Shown: positions 43,385-52,034 of the stretch, in pieces
Layout: the number at the start of each line of letters is the position of its first letter
How positions within the stretch are numbered: the first letter of the stretch is position 1
Origin: Pseudomonas sp. FP198
GTDB lineage: Bacteria > Pseudomonadota > Gammaproteobacteria > Pseudomonadales > Pseudomonadaceae
Direction: 5' to 3'
DNA: 64,000 bases
Assembly (NCBI RefSeq): GCF_030687895.1
Contig: NZ_CP117452.1
Span: 5,759,501-5,823,500 of the forward strand
Notes under the pieces: model-generated
Told to the model about the DNA's origin: nothing
What the model saw: only the letters and a program-made list of their open reading frames with translations
The model's database searches: none
Position numbers and translations under genes: made by a program

Positions 43385-44592
43385 CACGCCGCAACCTCGT
43401 CATGCCACGGGCCGAACGGGTCTGGCAGCTGCCGCCAGCGCTCGATGCCCAGGCTCATCTCCGCGTCGGTGAGCAGGCAAGCGTCCAGTTCGGTGGCGAG
43501 CAGCGCGAAGTCTATATTCTGGCCAATGAATACCAGCTCCTGGCGGCAGTCCCCAGAGGCCTCCAGCCAGTTTTTCATGATCGCGGCAATGCTCTCCTCA
43601 TCCTGCGGCCACTGGTTTTTCGGCACGAACCGCCACCAGCGCCCGGCGAAGCCGTGACGCATCAAGCCGCCGGCCTGGGACCAACTGCCGGCTTCCTCAT
43701 GTTTGCTGGCGAGCCAGAAAAAACCTTTGGAACGCAGCAGTGTGCCGTTGGTCCATGGGCGGTCGATAAATTTGAAGAATCGTTGGGGATGAAACGGGCG
43801 GCGGGCGCGGTAAGCAGTCGATGCGATGCCGTATTCCAAGGTTTCGGGCACATGCTCGCCGCGCAACTCCCGCAGCCAACCGGGCGCCTGCGCCGCGCGT
43901 TCAAAATCGAAGCGGCCCGTATCGAGGATCTGCCCCAACGGCACCTGCCCCATGACCATGGGAATAACCTGCGCCTGGGCATTCAGGCGCGACAGGATTG
44001 CGCTCAACTCTTCTCGTTCGGAGCGGCTTATAAGATCAATCTTGCTGATCAGGATCACGTCGGCGAACTCGATCTGCTCGATCAGCAAGTCGGTTATCGA
44101 GCGCTCGTCTTCTTCTCCCAGGGTTTCGCCCCTGGTGGAAAGGTTTTCGGCGGCCTGGTAATCCTTGATGAAGTTCACGCCATCGACCACCGTCACCATC
44201 GTGTCGAGCCTCGCAACGTCCGCCAGGCTGCGCCCTTCTTCATCGCGAAAGGTGAAGGTTTCGGCGACCGGCATCGGCTCCGAAATGCCCGTGGATTCGA
44301 TCAGCAGATAATCGAAGCGGCCCTCCCTGGCAAGCTTGCCCACCTCCTCCAAGAGATCCTCGCGCAGCGTGCAGCAAATGCAGCCATTACTCATTTCGAC
44401 CAATCTTTCCTCGGCGCGATTGAGGGTGACATCTCGCTGCACTTCGCTGCCATCGAGGTTGATCTCGCTCATATCGTTGACGATGACGGCGACGCGAAGG
44501 TTGTCGCGATTACGCAGCACATGATTGAGCAAGGTGCTTTTACCAGCCCCGAGAAATCCGGACAGCACGGTAACGGGAAGACGGTTGGGCAT
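43384..44592 (-). CDS. zigA: Zinc metallochaperone GTPase ZigA (COG0523)
   Basis: A 402-residue G3E GTPase. [20 protein letters not shown] is the P-loop, [19 protein letters not shown] contains the CxCC metal site, [14 protein letters not shown] is the switch/Walker B region, and [11 protein letters not shown] is a KxD-type motif. The long C-terminal CobW domain contains [20 protein letters not shown], typical of the ZigA subgroup (longer than the 326-residue paralogue at 41385). It is Zur-repressed in relatives. A Zur-box palindrome lies about 80 bp upstream here. Confidence 0.92.
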   Translation of the reverse strand: MPNRLPVTVLSGFLGAGKSTLLNHVLRNRDNLRVAVIVNDMSEINLDGSEVQRDVTLNRAEERLVEMSNGCICCTLREDLLEEVGKLAREGRFDYLLIESTGISEPMPVAETFTFRDEEGRSLADVARLDTMVTVVDGVNFIKDYQAAENLSTRGETLGEEDERSITDLLIEQIEFADVILISKIDLISRSEREELSAILSRLNAQAQVIPMVMGQVPLGQILDTGRFDFERAAQAPGWLRELRGEHVPETLEYGIASTAYRARRPFHPQRFFKFIDRPWTNGTLLRSKGFFWLASKHEEAGSWSQAGGLMRHGFAGRWWRFVPKNQWPQDEESIAAIMKNWLEASGDCRQELVFIGQNIDFALLATELDACLLTDAEMSLGIERWRQLPDPFGPWHDEVAA

Positions 44593-44669
44593 CAGGTTAT
44601 CCTCATCGGGGCGGCCGCTTTGTGGCTCGTATCAGGTTTCGGTTCGGCTAAGGGGGTCATCTTTCTTGA

Positions 44670-44684
44670 TGTTATAGTATTACA
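44670..44684. promoter_or_regulatory. Zur box 1, between zigA and a secreted protein gene
   Basis: TGTTATAGTATTACA is a near-perfect palindrome (one mismatched pair) of the Zur type and has flanks TTGA and CTTG. It contains TATAGT and lies between divergent genes, so one site may repress both. Confidence 0.75.
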
Positions 44685-44726
44685 CTTGAATACAGCCAAC
44701 CCTTTTCCGCATCTGAGTTCTTATAA

Positions 44727-45119
44727 ATGCCCAACCTCTTCAAATACCTGTTCGCAGCGCCACTGCTGCTGATAGCGATGGGCGTTTCGGCGCAAGGCGC
44801 TTTGTTGGGCAACTGCACTCGCAGCGCCAATGTGCTGGCCTGCGTAGATGGACAGGGCAATGCCTACAGCGTCGCTACGGCGGGCAATACAATTTATCTG
44901 CGTGGATATGAGGTGGCTGGCCACCGCTACTGGGCCCAGACAAACAGCCGATACGGCCAACTGACCTTCTTCACTGGACTGGCCTCCGATGGCGAAGCTT
45001 GGGTTGGATACAGTCGCCGTGTGGGCTGGACGACAATCAACCGTTTCTCCAGTTCTGGCGGTACTAGGGGCAGTTTTATGTGCGGGCGCATGAACGGCTG
45101 CCAGGATTCTTCACGCTGA
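44727..45119 (+). CDS. Zur-box-associated small secreted protein, unknown function
   Basis: A 130-residue exported protein. MPNLFKYLFAAPLLLIAMGV with SAQG is a signal peptide. The mature part has four cysteines in two pairs (GNCTRSANVLACVDG and FMCGRMNGCQD), and aromatic/Gly-rich beta-like sequence between them (GYEVAGHRYWAQTNSRYGQL). I recognise no family. It starts 42 bp after Zur box 1 and precedes folE2, so it is probably made under zinc limitation. It lacks His-rich segments, so direct zinc scavenging is not obvious. A parS-like site begins 2 bp past its stop. Confidence 0.75.
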   Translation: MPNLFKYLFAAPLLLIAMGVSAQGALLGNCTRSANVLACVDGQGNAYSVATAGNTIYLRGYEVAGHRYWAQTNSRYGQLTFFTGLASDGEAWVGYSRRVGWTTINRFSSSGGTRGSFMCGRMNGCQDSSR

Positions 45120-45120
45120 C

Positions 45121-45134
45121 GTTTCACGTGGAAC
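45121..45134. promoter_or_regulatory. parS-like site (one-base variant)
   Basis: GTTTCACGTGGAAC differs by one base from the 14 bp Pseudomonas parS palindrome GTTCCACGTGGAAC. One arm is the GTTTCAC form. Confidence 0.6.
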
Positions 45135-45180
45135 TATCGAGATGAAACTCTGTTCATGAAAAAGGTCTCGTCGATTTTAT

Positions 45181-45195
45181 TGTTATACTATAACA
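45181..45195 (+). promoter_or_regulatory. Zur box 2, upstream of folE2
   Basis: TGTTATACTATAACA is a perfect palindrome with 7 bp arms around C, extended by AT-rich flanks. It contains TATACT, a -10 match, and ends 31 bp before the folE2 start. Zur plus zinc bound here would block the promoter of the folE2-importer operon. Confidence 0.85.
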
Positions 45196-45225
45196 TCAAA
45201 AACGAACCTCTCATGGACCTCGAAA

Positions 45226-46120
45226 ATGAACGCGTTAACTCTGCCGGACATTGCGGCGCAGGCGTCTCGTCAAGCCATGCCGCTGGATTGGGTGGGCATG
45301 TGCGGCATCGCCGTGCCGGTGCTGGTGGACGGCCAGCGTTTGAGCGCCTCTGCCGATGCGGGCGTCAGTCTCGATGATGGCGAAGCGCGTGGCATCCATA
45401 TGTCGCGTTTGTATGTGGCACTCGAAAAGCTTGAGGACACCGCGCTCTCTCCGGACTTGTTACGGCGGATCCTGCAAGAGTTTCTGGACAGTCACGAGGG
45501 TCTGTCCCGGAGTGCCTCACTGACCCTGCGCACCGATCTGATGTACAAGCGCCCCGCTTTGATCAGCCCATTAGCCGGCTGGAAGCGTTATCCCATCGTT
45601 ATCAAAGCGCGCCTTAAACACTCAGTGTTCCACGTGGAACTTCAAGTCGAAATTCCTTACTCATCCACTTGCCCTTGTTCGGCAGCGCTGGCGCGGCAGT
45701 TGATCCAGCAAAAATTCCTCGACGATTTCTCGAATACAAACCTGGAGCACGCTGAAGTTCTCGCGTGGCTAGGTTCTCAGAAAGGTATCGTGGCCATCCC
45801 TCATAGCCAACGCAGCGTCGCCATCCTGAACCTACGCTTGGACGCCAAGCTCGATGAGTTTCCGGTGTTACCGCTGATCAACGAGGCGGAGGCGGCACTC
45901 GGCACCGCTGTTCAAACCGCCGTCAAACGCGTCGATGAGCAAGCCTTCGCGCTCGCTAATGGGCAGAACCTGATGTTCTGCGAAGATGCCGCGCGGCGCT
46001 TGAATATAGCGCTGAGACCGCTGCCCTGGATTTCCTCTCTTGACGTACGAGTCGTTCATGCGGAAAGCCTGCACGCCCACGACCGTCGCCCAAAGCCATT
46101 GGCAACGGGAGGACTCATGA
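45226..46120 (+). CDS. folE2: GTP cyclohydrolase FolE2 (type IB), C-terminal frameshift
   Basis: About 297 residues of the metal-promiscuous GTP cyclohydrolase IB that replaces zinc-dependent FolE in folate and related pterin synthesis under zinc limitation. Family landmarks are VNL-type ARGIHMSRLYVALE, the catalytic cysteine in YSSTCPCSAALARQL, ATPHSQ-like AIPHSQRSVAIL, and the end HAESLHAHD. After HAHD, near 46081, the frame changes: in the given frame it runs without a stop into the next gene, while the shifted frame ends ten or so residues later at TGA 46118-46120, overlapping the next ATG. A 2 bp loss or 1 bp gain there is likely. Activity should survive, as only the tail is affected. 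Confidence 0.88.
45627..45640. promoter_or_regulatory. Perfect parS site within folE2
   Basis: GTTCCACGTGGAAC, the full 14 bp palindrome bound by Pseudomonas ParB, preceded by T as in chromosomal parS sites. Confidence 0.8.
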
Positions 46121-46786
46121 TTCGTTGCCAGGGATTGAGTTGGGGTATCCCCGGGCACCCTCTCACTCCACCTCTGCACATGGAGCGCCCGGAGGGCAGC
46201 CTGACCGCAATCATTGGCGCCAACGGATCAGGCAAAAGCAGCCTGCTGAAAAGTCATCGCCGGGTTACAGAAGCCATTGACCGGGAAGGTTTCGCTCAAC
46301 GTTCAACGGCGCGGCGGCGTGTCGTTCCTGCCTCAACAGCAGCACCTGGATCGGCAATTTCCCATCAGCCTGCAGGAATTAGTGGCGGCAGGTTCCTGGG
46401 GTAATCGACAGGAACCTGCCGTACGCAACCAACGACTCAAGGCGGTTCTAGACGACTGGGCCTTGAGCGGCCTGGAACACCGTTCGCTGATGGCGTTGTC
46501 GGGTGGCGAGTTGCAACGGGCGCTGCTCGCGCGACTGAGCCTGACCGAAGCGCCACTCCTGTTGCTGGACGAACCCCACGCAGCCCTTGATGAACAAGGC
46601 CAGGCACTGCTGTGGAAAAACATTCAGCGATGGCATCGCGAAGGGCGCACCTTGCTGGTGGTTTGTCACGATTTGGCTGCGGTGCATCAGCACATCCCCC
46701 ATACCTTGCTGATCAATCCGTCCGGCTGCGTATTGGGTCGCAGCGCCGAATTGATCGCCCCGACGCCTTACACACAGGTCGCTTGA
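46117..46786 (+). pseudogene. Zinc-type ABC transporter ATPase (ZnuC paralogue), frameshifted
   Basis: The gene starts at ATG 46117 after GGGAGGA and overlaps the folE2 stop. The first frame gives MIRCQGLSWGIPGHPLTPPL and AIIGANGSGKSSLLK (Walker A), then turns into nonsense. Removing one A from the AAAA run at 46249-46252 restores KVIAGLQKPLTGKVS and the rest: FLPQQQHLDRQFPISL (Q loop), LSGGELQRALLARL (signature), LLLLDEPHAALDE (Walker B) and VVCHDLAAV (H loop). The downstream permease and binding protein are intact, so this is either a recent inactivating mutation or a sequence error. Confidence 0.85.
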
Positions 46787-47652
46787 TGCTCACCGCCACC
46801 CACTTCTGGCAGCCGTTCCAGGAATTTGTCTTCATGCGCAGGGCCTTGTTGGGCGGCCTAGTGCTGGCATGCAGCACAGCTCCGCTAGGCGTGTTCCTGA
46901 TTCTGCGGCGCATGAGTCTGATCGGCGATGCGGTAGCTCACGGCATCTTGCCGGGCGCGGCCCTGGGTTTCTGGTTCGCCGGTCTGAGCCTGCCAGCCTT
47001 GACGGTGGGCGGCCTGGGCGCCGGCTTGAGCATGGCCGGGCTGGCGGCCTGGATCACCCGCCGCACCGGCCTGCGGGAAGACGCCAGCCTGGCGGCGATC
47101 TACCCCATCTCCCTCGCCGCCGGGGTGTTGATCCTCGGTATGTCCGGTAAACGCCTGGACTTGCTGCACCTGTTATTCGGCTCGGCGCTGGCGGTGGACG
47201 GCCCGACACTCACCGGCATGCTTTGGGTTTCGGCGGCGAGTCTGGTGGCGATGGCGTTGATTTACCGCCCGCTGTTACTCGACACCCTGGACCCACTGTT
47301 TCTGCAAACCGTCAGCCGTCTGGGTCCACTGTCCCACGGCGTATTCCTGACCTTGGTGGTGCTGAACCTGGTCATCGGCTTCCAGGCCATCGGCGCGTTG
47401 ATGGTGGTCGGCCTGATGATGCTGCCGGCGGCCGCGTCGCGATTCTGGAGTCGTCGCCTGCCGATGTTGATGCTGGTCGCTGCATTGCTCGGTTGTCTCT
47501 CGGTGTGGCTGGGCCTGCTGTTGTCCTTCTATTTTTCGCTACCCAGCGGGCCGGCCATCGTCCTGGTGGCGGGCGCGTCATATCTGTTGTCCGTGGTATT
47601 CGGTCCGGTGCACGGCTTGCTGCGCCGCCCGCCCCTGCTCACATCCCAATGA
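46786..47652 (+). CDS. Metal ABC transporter permease (ZnuB-like)
   Basis: A 288-residue ABC-3 family permease. MLTATHFWQPFQEFVFMRRA leads into about eight helices. Conserved stretches are LGVFLILRRMSLIGDAVAHG, LREDASLAAIYPISLAAGVL and FQAIGALMVVGLMMLPAAAS. It would carry zinc (or manganese) through the inner membrane. The ATG overlaps the stop of the ATPase gene. It is a second copy beside whatever canonical znuABC the genome has elsewhere, and sits in the Zur-controlled folE2 operon. Confidence 0.92.
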   Translation: MLTATHFWQPFQEFVFMRRALLGGLVLACSTAPLGVFLILRRMSLIGDAVAHGILPGAALGFWFAGLSLPALTVGGLGAGLSMAGLAAWITRRTGLREDASLAAIYPISLAAGVLILGMSGKRLDLLHLLFGSALAVDGPTLTGMLWVSAASLVAMALIYRPLLLDTLDPLFLQTVSRLGPLSHGVFLTLVVLNLVIGFQAIGALMVVGLMMLPAAASRFWSRRLPMLMLVAALLGCLSVWLGLLLSFYFSLPSGPAIVLVAGASYLLSVVFGPVHGLLRRPPLLTSQ

Positions 47653-47663
47653 GGTGTTACCTG

Positions 47664-48539
47664 ATGCGCGCCCTGCTCCTGATATTCAGCTTGATGCTGT
47701 CCATGTCCCTGTCTGCTGCTGAAAAACTCAGCGTGGTGACCAGCTTCAGCATCCTTGCCGACATGACCCGACAAGTCGGCGGCGAGCATGTCCAGATCAC
47801 CAACATGGTGGGGCCGGACGCTGACGCACATACCTATGAACCCACGCCGGACGACGCCAAGGCATTGCTCGGGGCGAAACTGATCATCAAGAATGGGTTG
47901 GGCTTCGAGCCGTGGCTGGATCGCCTGGTGACCAGCACCGAAACCGGTGCCCCGGTCATCAGTGCCAGCCGTGGCGTGATTCCACGCTCGCTGGAAGAAG
48001 ATGGCGAGACCATCCCCGACCCGCACGCCTGGCATAACCTCGCCAACGCCGTGCTTTATGTCGGCAACATTACCAAGGCACTGGAGGCGGCCGACCCGGC
48101 GAACAAGGCCGACTACGAACGTAACAGCCAGGCGTACCTGAAGAAGATTTATGCACTACTCGCCGAAGCCAAGGCGAAGTTCGCTGCGTTGCCACCGGGC
48201 AATCGCAAGATCGTCACGTCCCACGATGCGTTCGGTTACCTGGGCCAGGCTTATGGTATCGAGTTTTTGGCGCCGCAAGGGTTGTCTACCGAGCGTGAAC
48301 CGTCAGCAGCGGAAGTCGCTGCGTTGATCACCCAGATTCGTCAGGCGAAAGTCAAAGCCGTGTTCATGGAAAACATCAAGGACGCGCGCCTGCTCAAGCA
48401 GATCGCCGACGAAAGCGGCGCGCACATCGGTGGCACGCTGTACTCCGATGCCCTCGCCGCCAGCGGACCGGCCAGCACCTTTACCGGTCTCTTCGAATAC
48501 AACCTCAACACACTCTACGAGGCACTGGGCCGGCCCTGA
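47664..48539 (+). CDS. Metal ABC transporter periplasmic binding protein (ZnuA-like)
   Basis: A 291-residue cluster A-I binding protein. MRALLLIFSLMLSMSLSAAE is the signal peptide. Predicted metal ligands are the His in GPDADAHTYEPTPDD, the His in DPHAWHNLANAV, the His in VTSHDAFGYLGQAYG and the Asp in LYSDALAASGP. The long His-rich loop of classical ZnuA is missing. ATG at 47664 has GAGGTG at 7 bp. It belongs to the folE2 operon and supplies zinc, or possibly manganese, when zinc is scarce. Confidence 0.92.
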   Translation: MRALLLIFSLMLSMSLSAAEKLSVVTSFSILADMTRQVGGEHVQITNMVGPDADAHTYEPTPDDAKALLGAKLIIKNGLGFEPWLDRLVTSTETGAPVISASRGVIPRSLEEDGETIPDPHAWHNLANAVLYVGNITKALEAADPANKADYERNSQAYLKKIYALLAEAKAKFAALPPGNRKIVTSHDAFGYLGQAYGIEFLAPQGLSTEREPSAAEVAALITQIRQAKVKAVFMENIKDARLLKQIADESGAHIGGTLYSDALAASGPASTFTGLFEYNLNTLYEALGRP

Positions 48540-48553
48540 TAACAGGCCGCTGA

Positions 48554-49075
48554 TCAAGCCCTCGGCTTGACGGTCCCGCAATCCTGCCCCAGCCATACGG
48601 CGCGGGTGTCCAGGCTGCCGTTCTGCTGGATACCCGTGGCGTTGAATGTGCCATTGACCTTGGTGGTGAATTCGCGATCGCTCTGGAATGTCGCGACACC
48701 GTTGCCCTGGGCTTTCGGGCAACTGAAGCGGAATTTCCACTGGTTGCCGGTACGCTCGGTGATCTGCTGCTTGCAGCCTGATTGCGGATCCTGCAGCGGG
48801 ATGTCATTGGTCTGCACCTGTGCCGGAGTCAGGCACACCCGGATCCCCTTGCCCCCCATGGTGATGCCCTGCTTTTCGAGCATTGCCCGCTGTTCAGGCG
48901 TCATCTGGTTCTGCAGTTGACCCAGGATCAATTGCAGGTCCGGCAGGTTCTGGTTGTCGACTTTCATGTTGCTGGTCGTCAATTCCCACAAGCCTGGTTG
49001 AAGCATTTGCGCCTGAGCCGCCACAGGAACCGACAAGCCAACGGCCAAGGCCAAACCCAGCAGACGAACATTCAT
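48554..49075 (-). CDS. DUF3617 family periplasmic protein
   Basis: A 173-residue exported protein. MNVRLLGLALAVGLSVPVAA with QAQ is a signal peptide and LQPGLWELTTSNMKVDNQNL begins the DUF3617 core, which has the family's typical PGLWE. Cysteines in VCLTP, SGCKQQ, FSCPK and QDCGT may form disulfides. GGAG lies 8 bp before the ATG, fixing the start. Function is unknown. It is convergent with the zinc importer operon. Confidence 0.85.
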   Translation of the reverse strand: MNVRLLGLALAVGLSVPVAAQAQMLQPGLWELTTSNMKVDNQNLPDLQLILGQLQNQMTPEQRAMLEKQGITMGGKGIRVCLTPAQVQTNDIPLQDPQSGCKQQITERTGNQWKFRFSCPKAQGNGVATFQSDREFTTKVNGTFNATGIQQNGSLDTRAVWLGQDCGTVKPRA

Positions 49076-49216
49076 TGCGCAAACTCCAGAAGACAAGTGG
49101 CCGTTAGACGCCGCCTTCAGGCTTCGGTTCAGACCCGCGCCGAGTGAATTAAATAGCGACATTCGCCTTGGAACATGGTCTGTTAAGCATTGAAATGTCA
49201 GGAGCAAGGCAGCCCC

Positions 49217-50656
49217 ATGGATTTTTTTGGCCCGCATGTTTTCGGTTACCTGATCGCGCTGCTCCATACCCTCGGCTCCATCGCCGCCGTCCATGCAGTG
49301 CTGACGGTGCGTACCGCCCAGGGCTCGATTGCCTGGGCCCTGTCGCTGGTATTCATCCCCTACCTGACATTGATTCCTTACCTGGTCTTCGGCCGCAGCA
49401 CCTTCGACGGCTACATCAAGGCACGTCGACAAGCCAACGAGGAAATGCGCAAGGCGATCTCCGAGCTCAACTGGCGCCCATGGGTCGAAGAAGCGCTGGC
49501 CGCTCGCGCGTCCCAGGCCTACGCCTCGTTACGGGCCATGCCGAAGTTGGGACGCACGCCGTGTCTGGCAAACAATCAGGTGCGTCTGCTGGTTGATGGC
49601 CCCGCTACGTTCGAAGCGATTTTCCAGGCCATCGAGAGCGCTCGCGAAGCGGTTCTGGTGCAGTTTTTCATCATCCACGACGACCGGCTCGGTCAGCGCT
49701 TGCACGCGTTGCTGCTGAAGAAAGCCGCTGAAGGTGTGGCGGTCTACCTGCTGTACGACCGTATCGGTAGCCATTCCCTGCCCCATCGTTATGTCCAGGC
49801 CTTGCGCGACGGTGGCGTTCACGTCAAAGCGTTTGCCACTCGCAGCGGTTGGCTCAACCGGTTCCAGGTCAACTTTCGCAACCACCGCAAGATTGTCGCC
49901 GTGGACGGCGTCCTGGGGTTCGTTGGCGGGCACAACGTGGGCGATGAATATCTGGGGGAAAAACCACCCCTGGCACCGTGGCGCGACACCCATGTAGAGG
50001 TACGCGGCCCAGTGGTAGCGAGCATGCAGGAGTCCTTCGCCGAGGATTGGTTCTGGGCGGCGCGTTCCCTGCCGCCGCTGATCCTGCCGGACACCTATCC
50101 GGACGACGGCGTGCTCTGCCAACTGCTGGCCAGCGGTCCGGCCGATGCCTACGAAACCTGCTCGCTGTTCTTCGTCGAAGCCATTCACGCTGCAAACGAA
50201 CGCATCTGGATAACCACGCCGTATTTCATTCCCGACGAAGCGGTATTCGCGGCTTTGCGCCTGGCCGTGCTGCGCGGCGTGGACGTGCGCATCCTGTTGC
50301 CATCGCGACCGGATCACCGGATCGTCTACGCCGCGTCCAGTCTTTATGCGTTCGAAGCGGTGCGCGCCGGCGTGCGGGTGTTTCGTTATGAGCCGGGTTT
50401 CTTGCACCAGAAAGTGGTACTGATCGACCGGGAAATCAGCGCCATCGGCAGCGCGAACCTGGACAACCGTTCGTTCCGGCTGAATTTCGAAGTCATGCTG
50501 CTGACCGTCGACATGGCCTTTGCCAGCGAGGTCGAGCAGATGCTCGAAAAGGACTTCGCCCAGGCCCACGAAGTGGCCAAACGGGAAAGCCGGGAAACCC
50601 ACCGCCTGCAGAAGGTCGGGATGCGGATCGCCCGGCTGATTTCGCCGATTCTTTAA
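49217..50656 (+). CDS. cls: Cardiolipin synthase
   Basis: A 479-residue phospholipase D-fold enzyme that joins two phosphatidylglycerols into cardiolipin in the inner membrane. Two N-terminal helices ([20 protein letters not shown] and [18 protein letters not shown]) precede two HKD motifs, the first in [20 protein letters not shown] and the second in [20 protein letters not shown]. Length and layout match ClsA. ATG at 49217 is preferred. The stop overlaps the convergent cfa stop in a shared TTAA. Confidence 0.95.
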   Translation: MDFFGPHVFGYLIALLHTLGSIAAVHAVLTVRTAQGSIAWALSLVFIPYLTLIPYLVFGRSTFDGYIKARRQANEEMRKAISELNWRPWVEEALAARASQAYASLRAMPKLGRTPCLANNQVRLLVDGPATFEAIFQAIESAREAVLVQFFIIHDDRLGQRLHALLLKKAAEGVAVYLLYDRIGSHSLPHRYVQALRDGGVHVKAFATRSGWLNRFQVNFRNHRKIVAVDGVLGFVGGHNVGDEYLGEKPPLAPWRDTHVEVRGPVVASMQESFAEDWFWAARSLPPLILPDTYPDDGVLCQLLASGPADAYETCSLFFVEAIHAANERIWITTPYFIPDEAVFAALRLAVLRGVDVRILLPSRPDHRIVYAASSLYAFEAVRAGVRVFRYEPGFLHQKVVLIDREISAIGSANLDNRSFRLNFEVMLLTVDMAFASEVEQMLEKDFAQAHEVAKRESRETHRLQKVGMRIARLISPIL

Positions 50657-51840
50657 GGCGTGTAGATGTCGTCGCGGGTCCAGGGCAGCTCATGGCTACC
50701 ATCGGCGTGGGCCTTCACCGCGAGGATCTGATGCAGGTTTATCCAGCCCTTGGCGAACGCATAGGCGCAGCCGGCCAGGTAAAGACGCCAGATCCGCAGT
50801 GCCTGTTCCGGCACTTCCCTGGAAGCGGCTTCGAGGTTGTCCTCCAGGCGCTCGCTCCAATGGTCGAGAGTGCGCGCGTAATGCATGCGCAGGCTTTCCA
50901 CATCGACAATTTCCAGCCCCGCTTCGCTGATCTCGGCGGAAATCATCGACAGATGAGGCAACTCACCGTTCGGGAATACATACTTCTCGATAAATTCACC
51001 CGCGCCGCGACCTACCGGACGCCCGTCGGTGTGCTTGGCGGTAATCCCGTGATTCATCACCAGCCCGCCCTCACGGACCGCGCCGTACAGCGTCTTGCAG
51101 TACTGTGCCAGGTTGGCATGCCCGACGTGTTCGAACATGCCGACGCTGACCACTTTGTCGAATCGGCCATCCTGGGGCAGGTCACGGTAGTCCAGAAGCT
51201 GGAGCTCTACCTGGTCCTCCAGGCCTTCGGCCTTTACCCGCTCCCGCGCCAACGCAAGCTGCGCCTTGCTCAGGGTAATGCCGAAGACCTTGGCGCCGAA
51301 TTCCCGTGCGGCAAAGCGCGCGAGCCCACCCCAGCCGCATCCGACGTCCAGCAGGTAATCGCCGGGTTGCAGGCGTAGCTTGCGGCACAGGTGGCGGAAT
51401 TTGGCTTGTTGCGCTTGCTCGAGGGTTTCACTGCCGGTCTCGAAATACGCACAGGAATACACCATGTCGCTGTCGAGCCAGAGCTGATAAAACGCGTTGG
51501 ACAGATCGTAATGATAGGAGATGGCCTTGGCGTCGGTTTCCTTGTCGTGCACCGCACGCACCGGTAGATGGCTCTCGTCTTCGTCCACCAGAGCCTGGCT
51601 CAGCTCGTCACACACCCGGATGACTTCGTTGATCGAGCCCTCCAGTTCGAGTTTGCCTTCGACAAACGCCGCTCCCAGGGCATCCAGGCTGGGATGGGTG
51701 AATTGCGCAACCATTTGTGGGTCCTTTACCACAATCGTGACGCTGGGATCGGCACCCAGCGTGAATTCATGGCCGTCCCAGAGCCGCAACCGAAGCGGTA
51801 GGTGCAAATTCTGTAAGGCCGGTGGAAGTTGAGCCAGCAT
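50653..51840 (-). CDS. cfa: Cyclopropane-fatty-acyl-phospholipid synthase
   Basis: A 395-residue SAM-dependent enzyme that methylenates unsaturated phospholipid acyl chains. The SAM-binding motif is in [40 protein letters not shown] with [14 protein letters not shown] is the CFA synthase core, and [12 protein letters not shown] lies further on. ATG at 51840 follows GGGGAGG, a strong site. A remarkable palindrome lies just upstream in the leader. The neighbouring cls gene also acts on phospholipids but is on the opposite strand. Confidence 0.95.
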   Translation of the reverse strand: MLAQLPPALQNLHLPLRLRLWDGHEFTLGADPSVTIVVKDPQMVAQFTHPSLDALGAAFVEGKLELEGSINEVIRVCDELSQALVDEDESHLPVRAVHDKETDAKAISYHYDLSNAFYQLWLDSDMVYSCAYFETGSETLEQAQQAKFRHLCRKLRLQPGDYLLDVGCGWGGLARFAAREFGAKVFGITLSKAQLALARERVKAEGLEDQVELQLLDYRDLPQDGRFDKVVSVGMFEHVGHANLAQYCKTLYGAVREGGLVMNHGITAKHTDGRPVGRGAGEFIEKYVFPNGELPHLSMISAEISEAGLEIVDVESLRMHYARTLDHWSERLEDNLEAASREVPEQALRIWRLYLAGCAYAFAKGWINLHQILAVKAHADGSHELPWTRDDIYTP

Positions 51841-51857
51841 GTAATAACCTCCCCATG

Positions 51858-51883
51858 TTTCAGATTGTTTCAGACGTCTGAAA
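51858..51883. promoter_or_regulatory. Palindromic operator candidate in the cfa leader
   Basis: TTTCAGACGTCTGAAA (51868-51883) is a 16 bp perfect palindrome. A further half-site TTTCAGA lies at 51858-51864, exactly one helical turn away. The array ends a few bp before the cfa ribosome binding site. Confidence 0.65.
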
Positions 51884-51903
51884 TGAGGGTAGACCATCGT
51901 GGA

Positions 51904-51936
51904 AAAATAGCAGGCTATCGAATTTATAGCCTTTTT
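51904..51936 (-). terminator. Terminator after the SPFH-ATPase operon
   Basis: AGGCTAT/ATAGCCT forms a 7 bp stem with a 7 nt loop. T-rich stretches lie on both sides, so it can end minus-strand transcription 100 bp past the P-type ATPase stop. It has TTTTT directly adjacent on plus. Confidence 0.65.
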
Positions 51937-52034
51937 CTATCGTCTTCCATCTACCGCCTGAGCGGCGACTGCCTGGATTGGTGGGCCCTCTCGCTAGAGA
52001 CTGCGGGTGCGGGCGACAGTTCGCTCGAGGGTCG

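Noticed and set aside
45226..46404. FolE2-ABC ATPase fusion protein
   Set aside because: The apparent fusion is produced by an indel. The ATPase has its own SD and ATG overlapping the recovered folE2 stop, and the fused frame breaks soon after Walker A.
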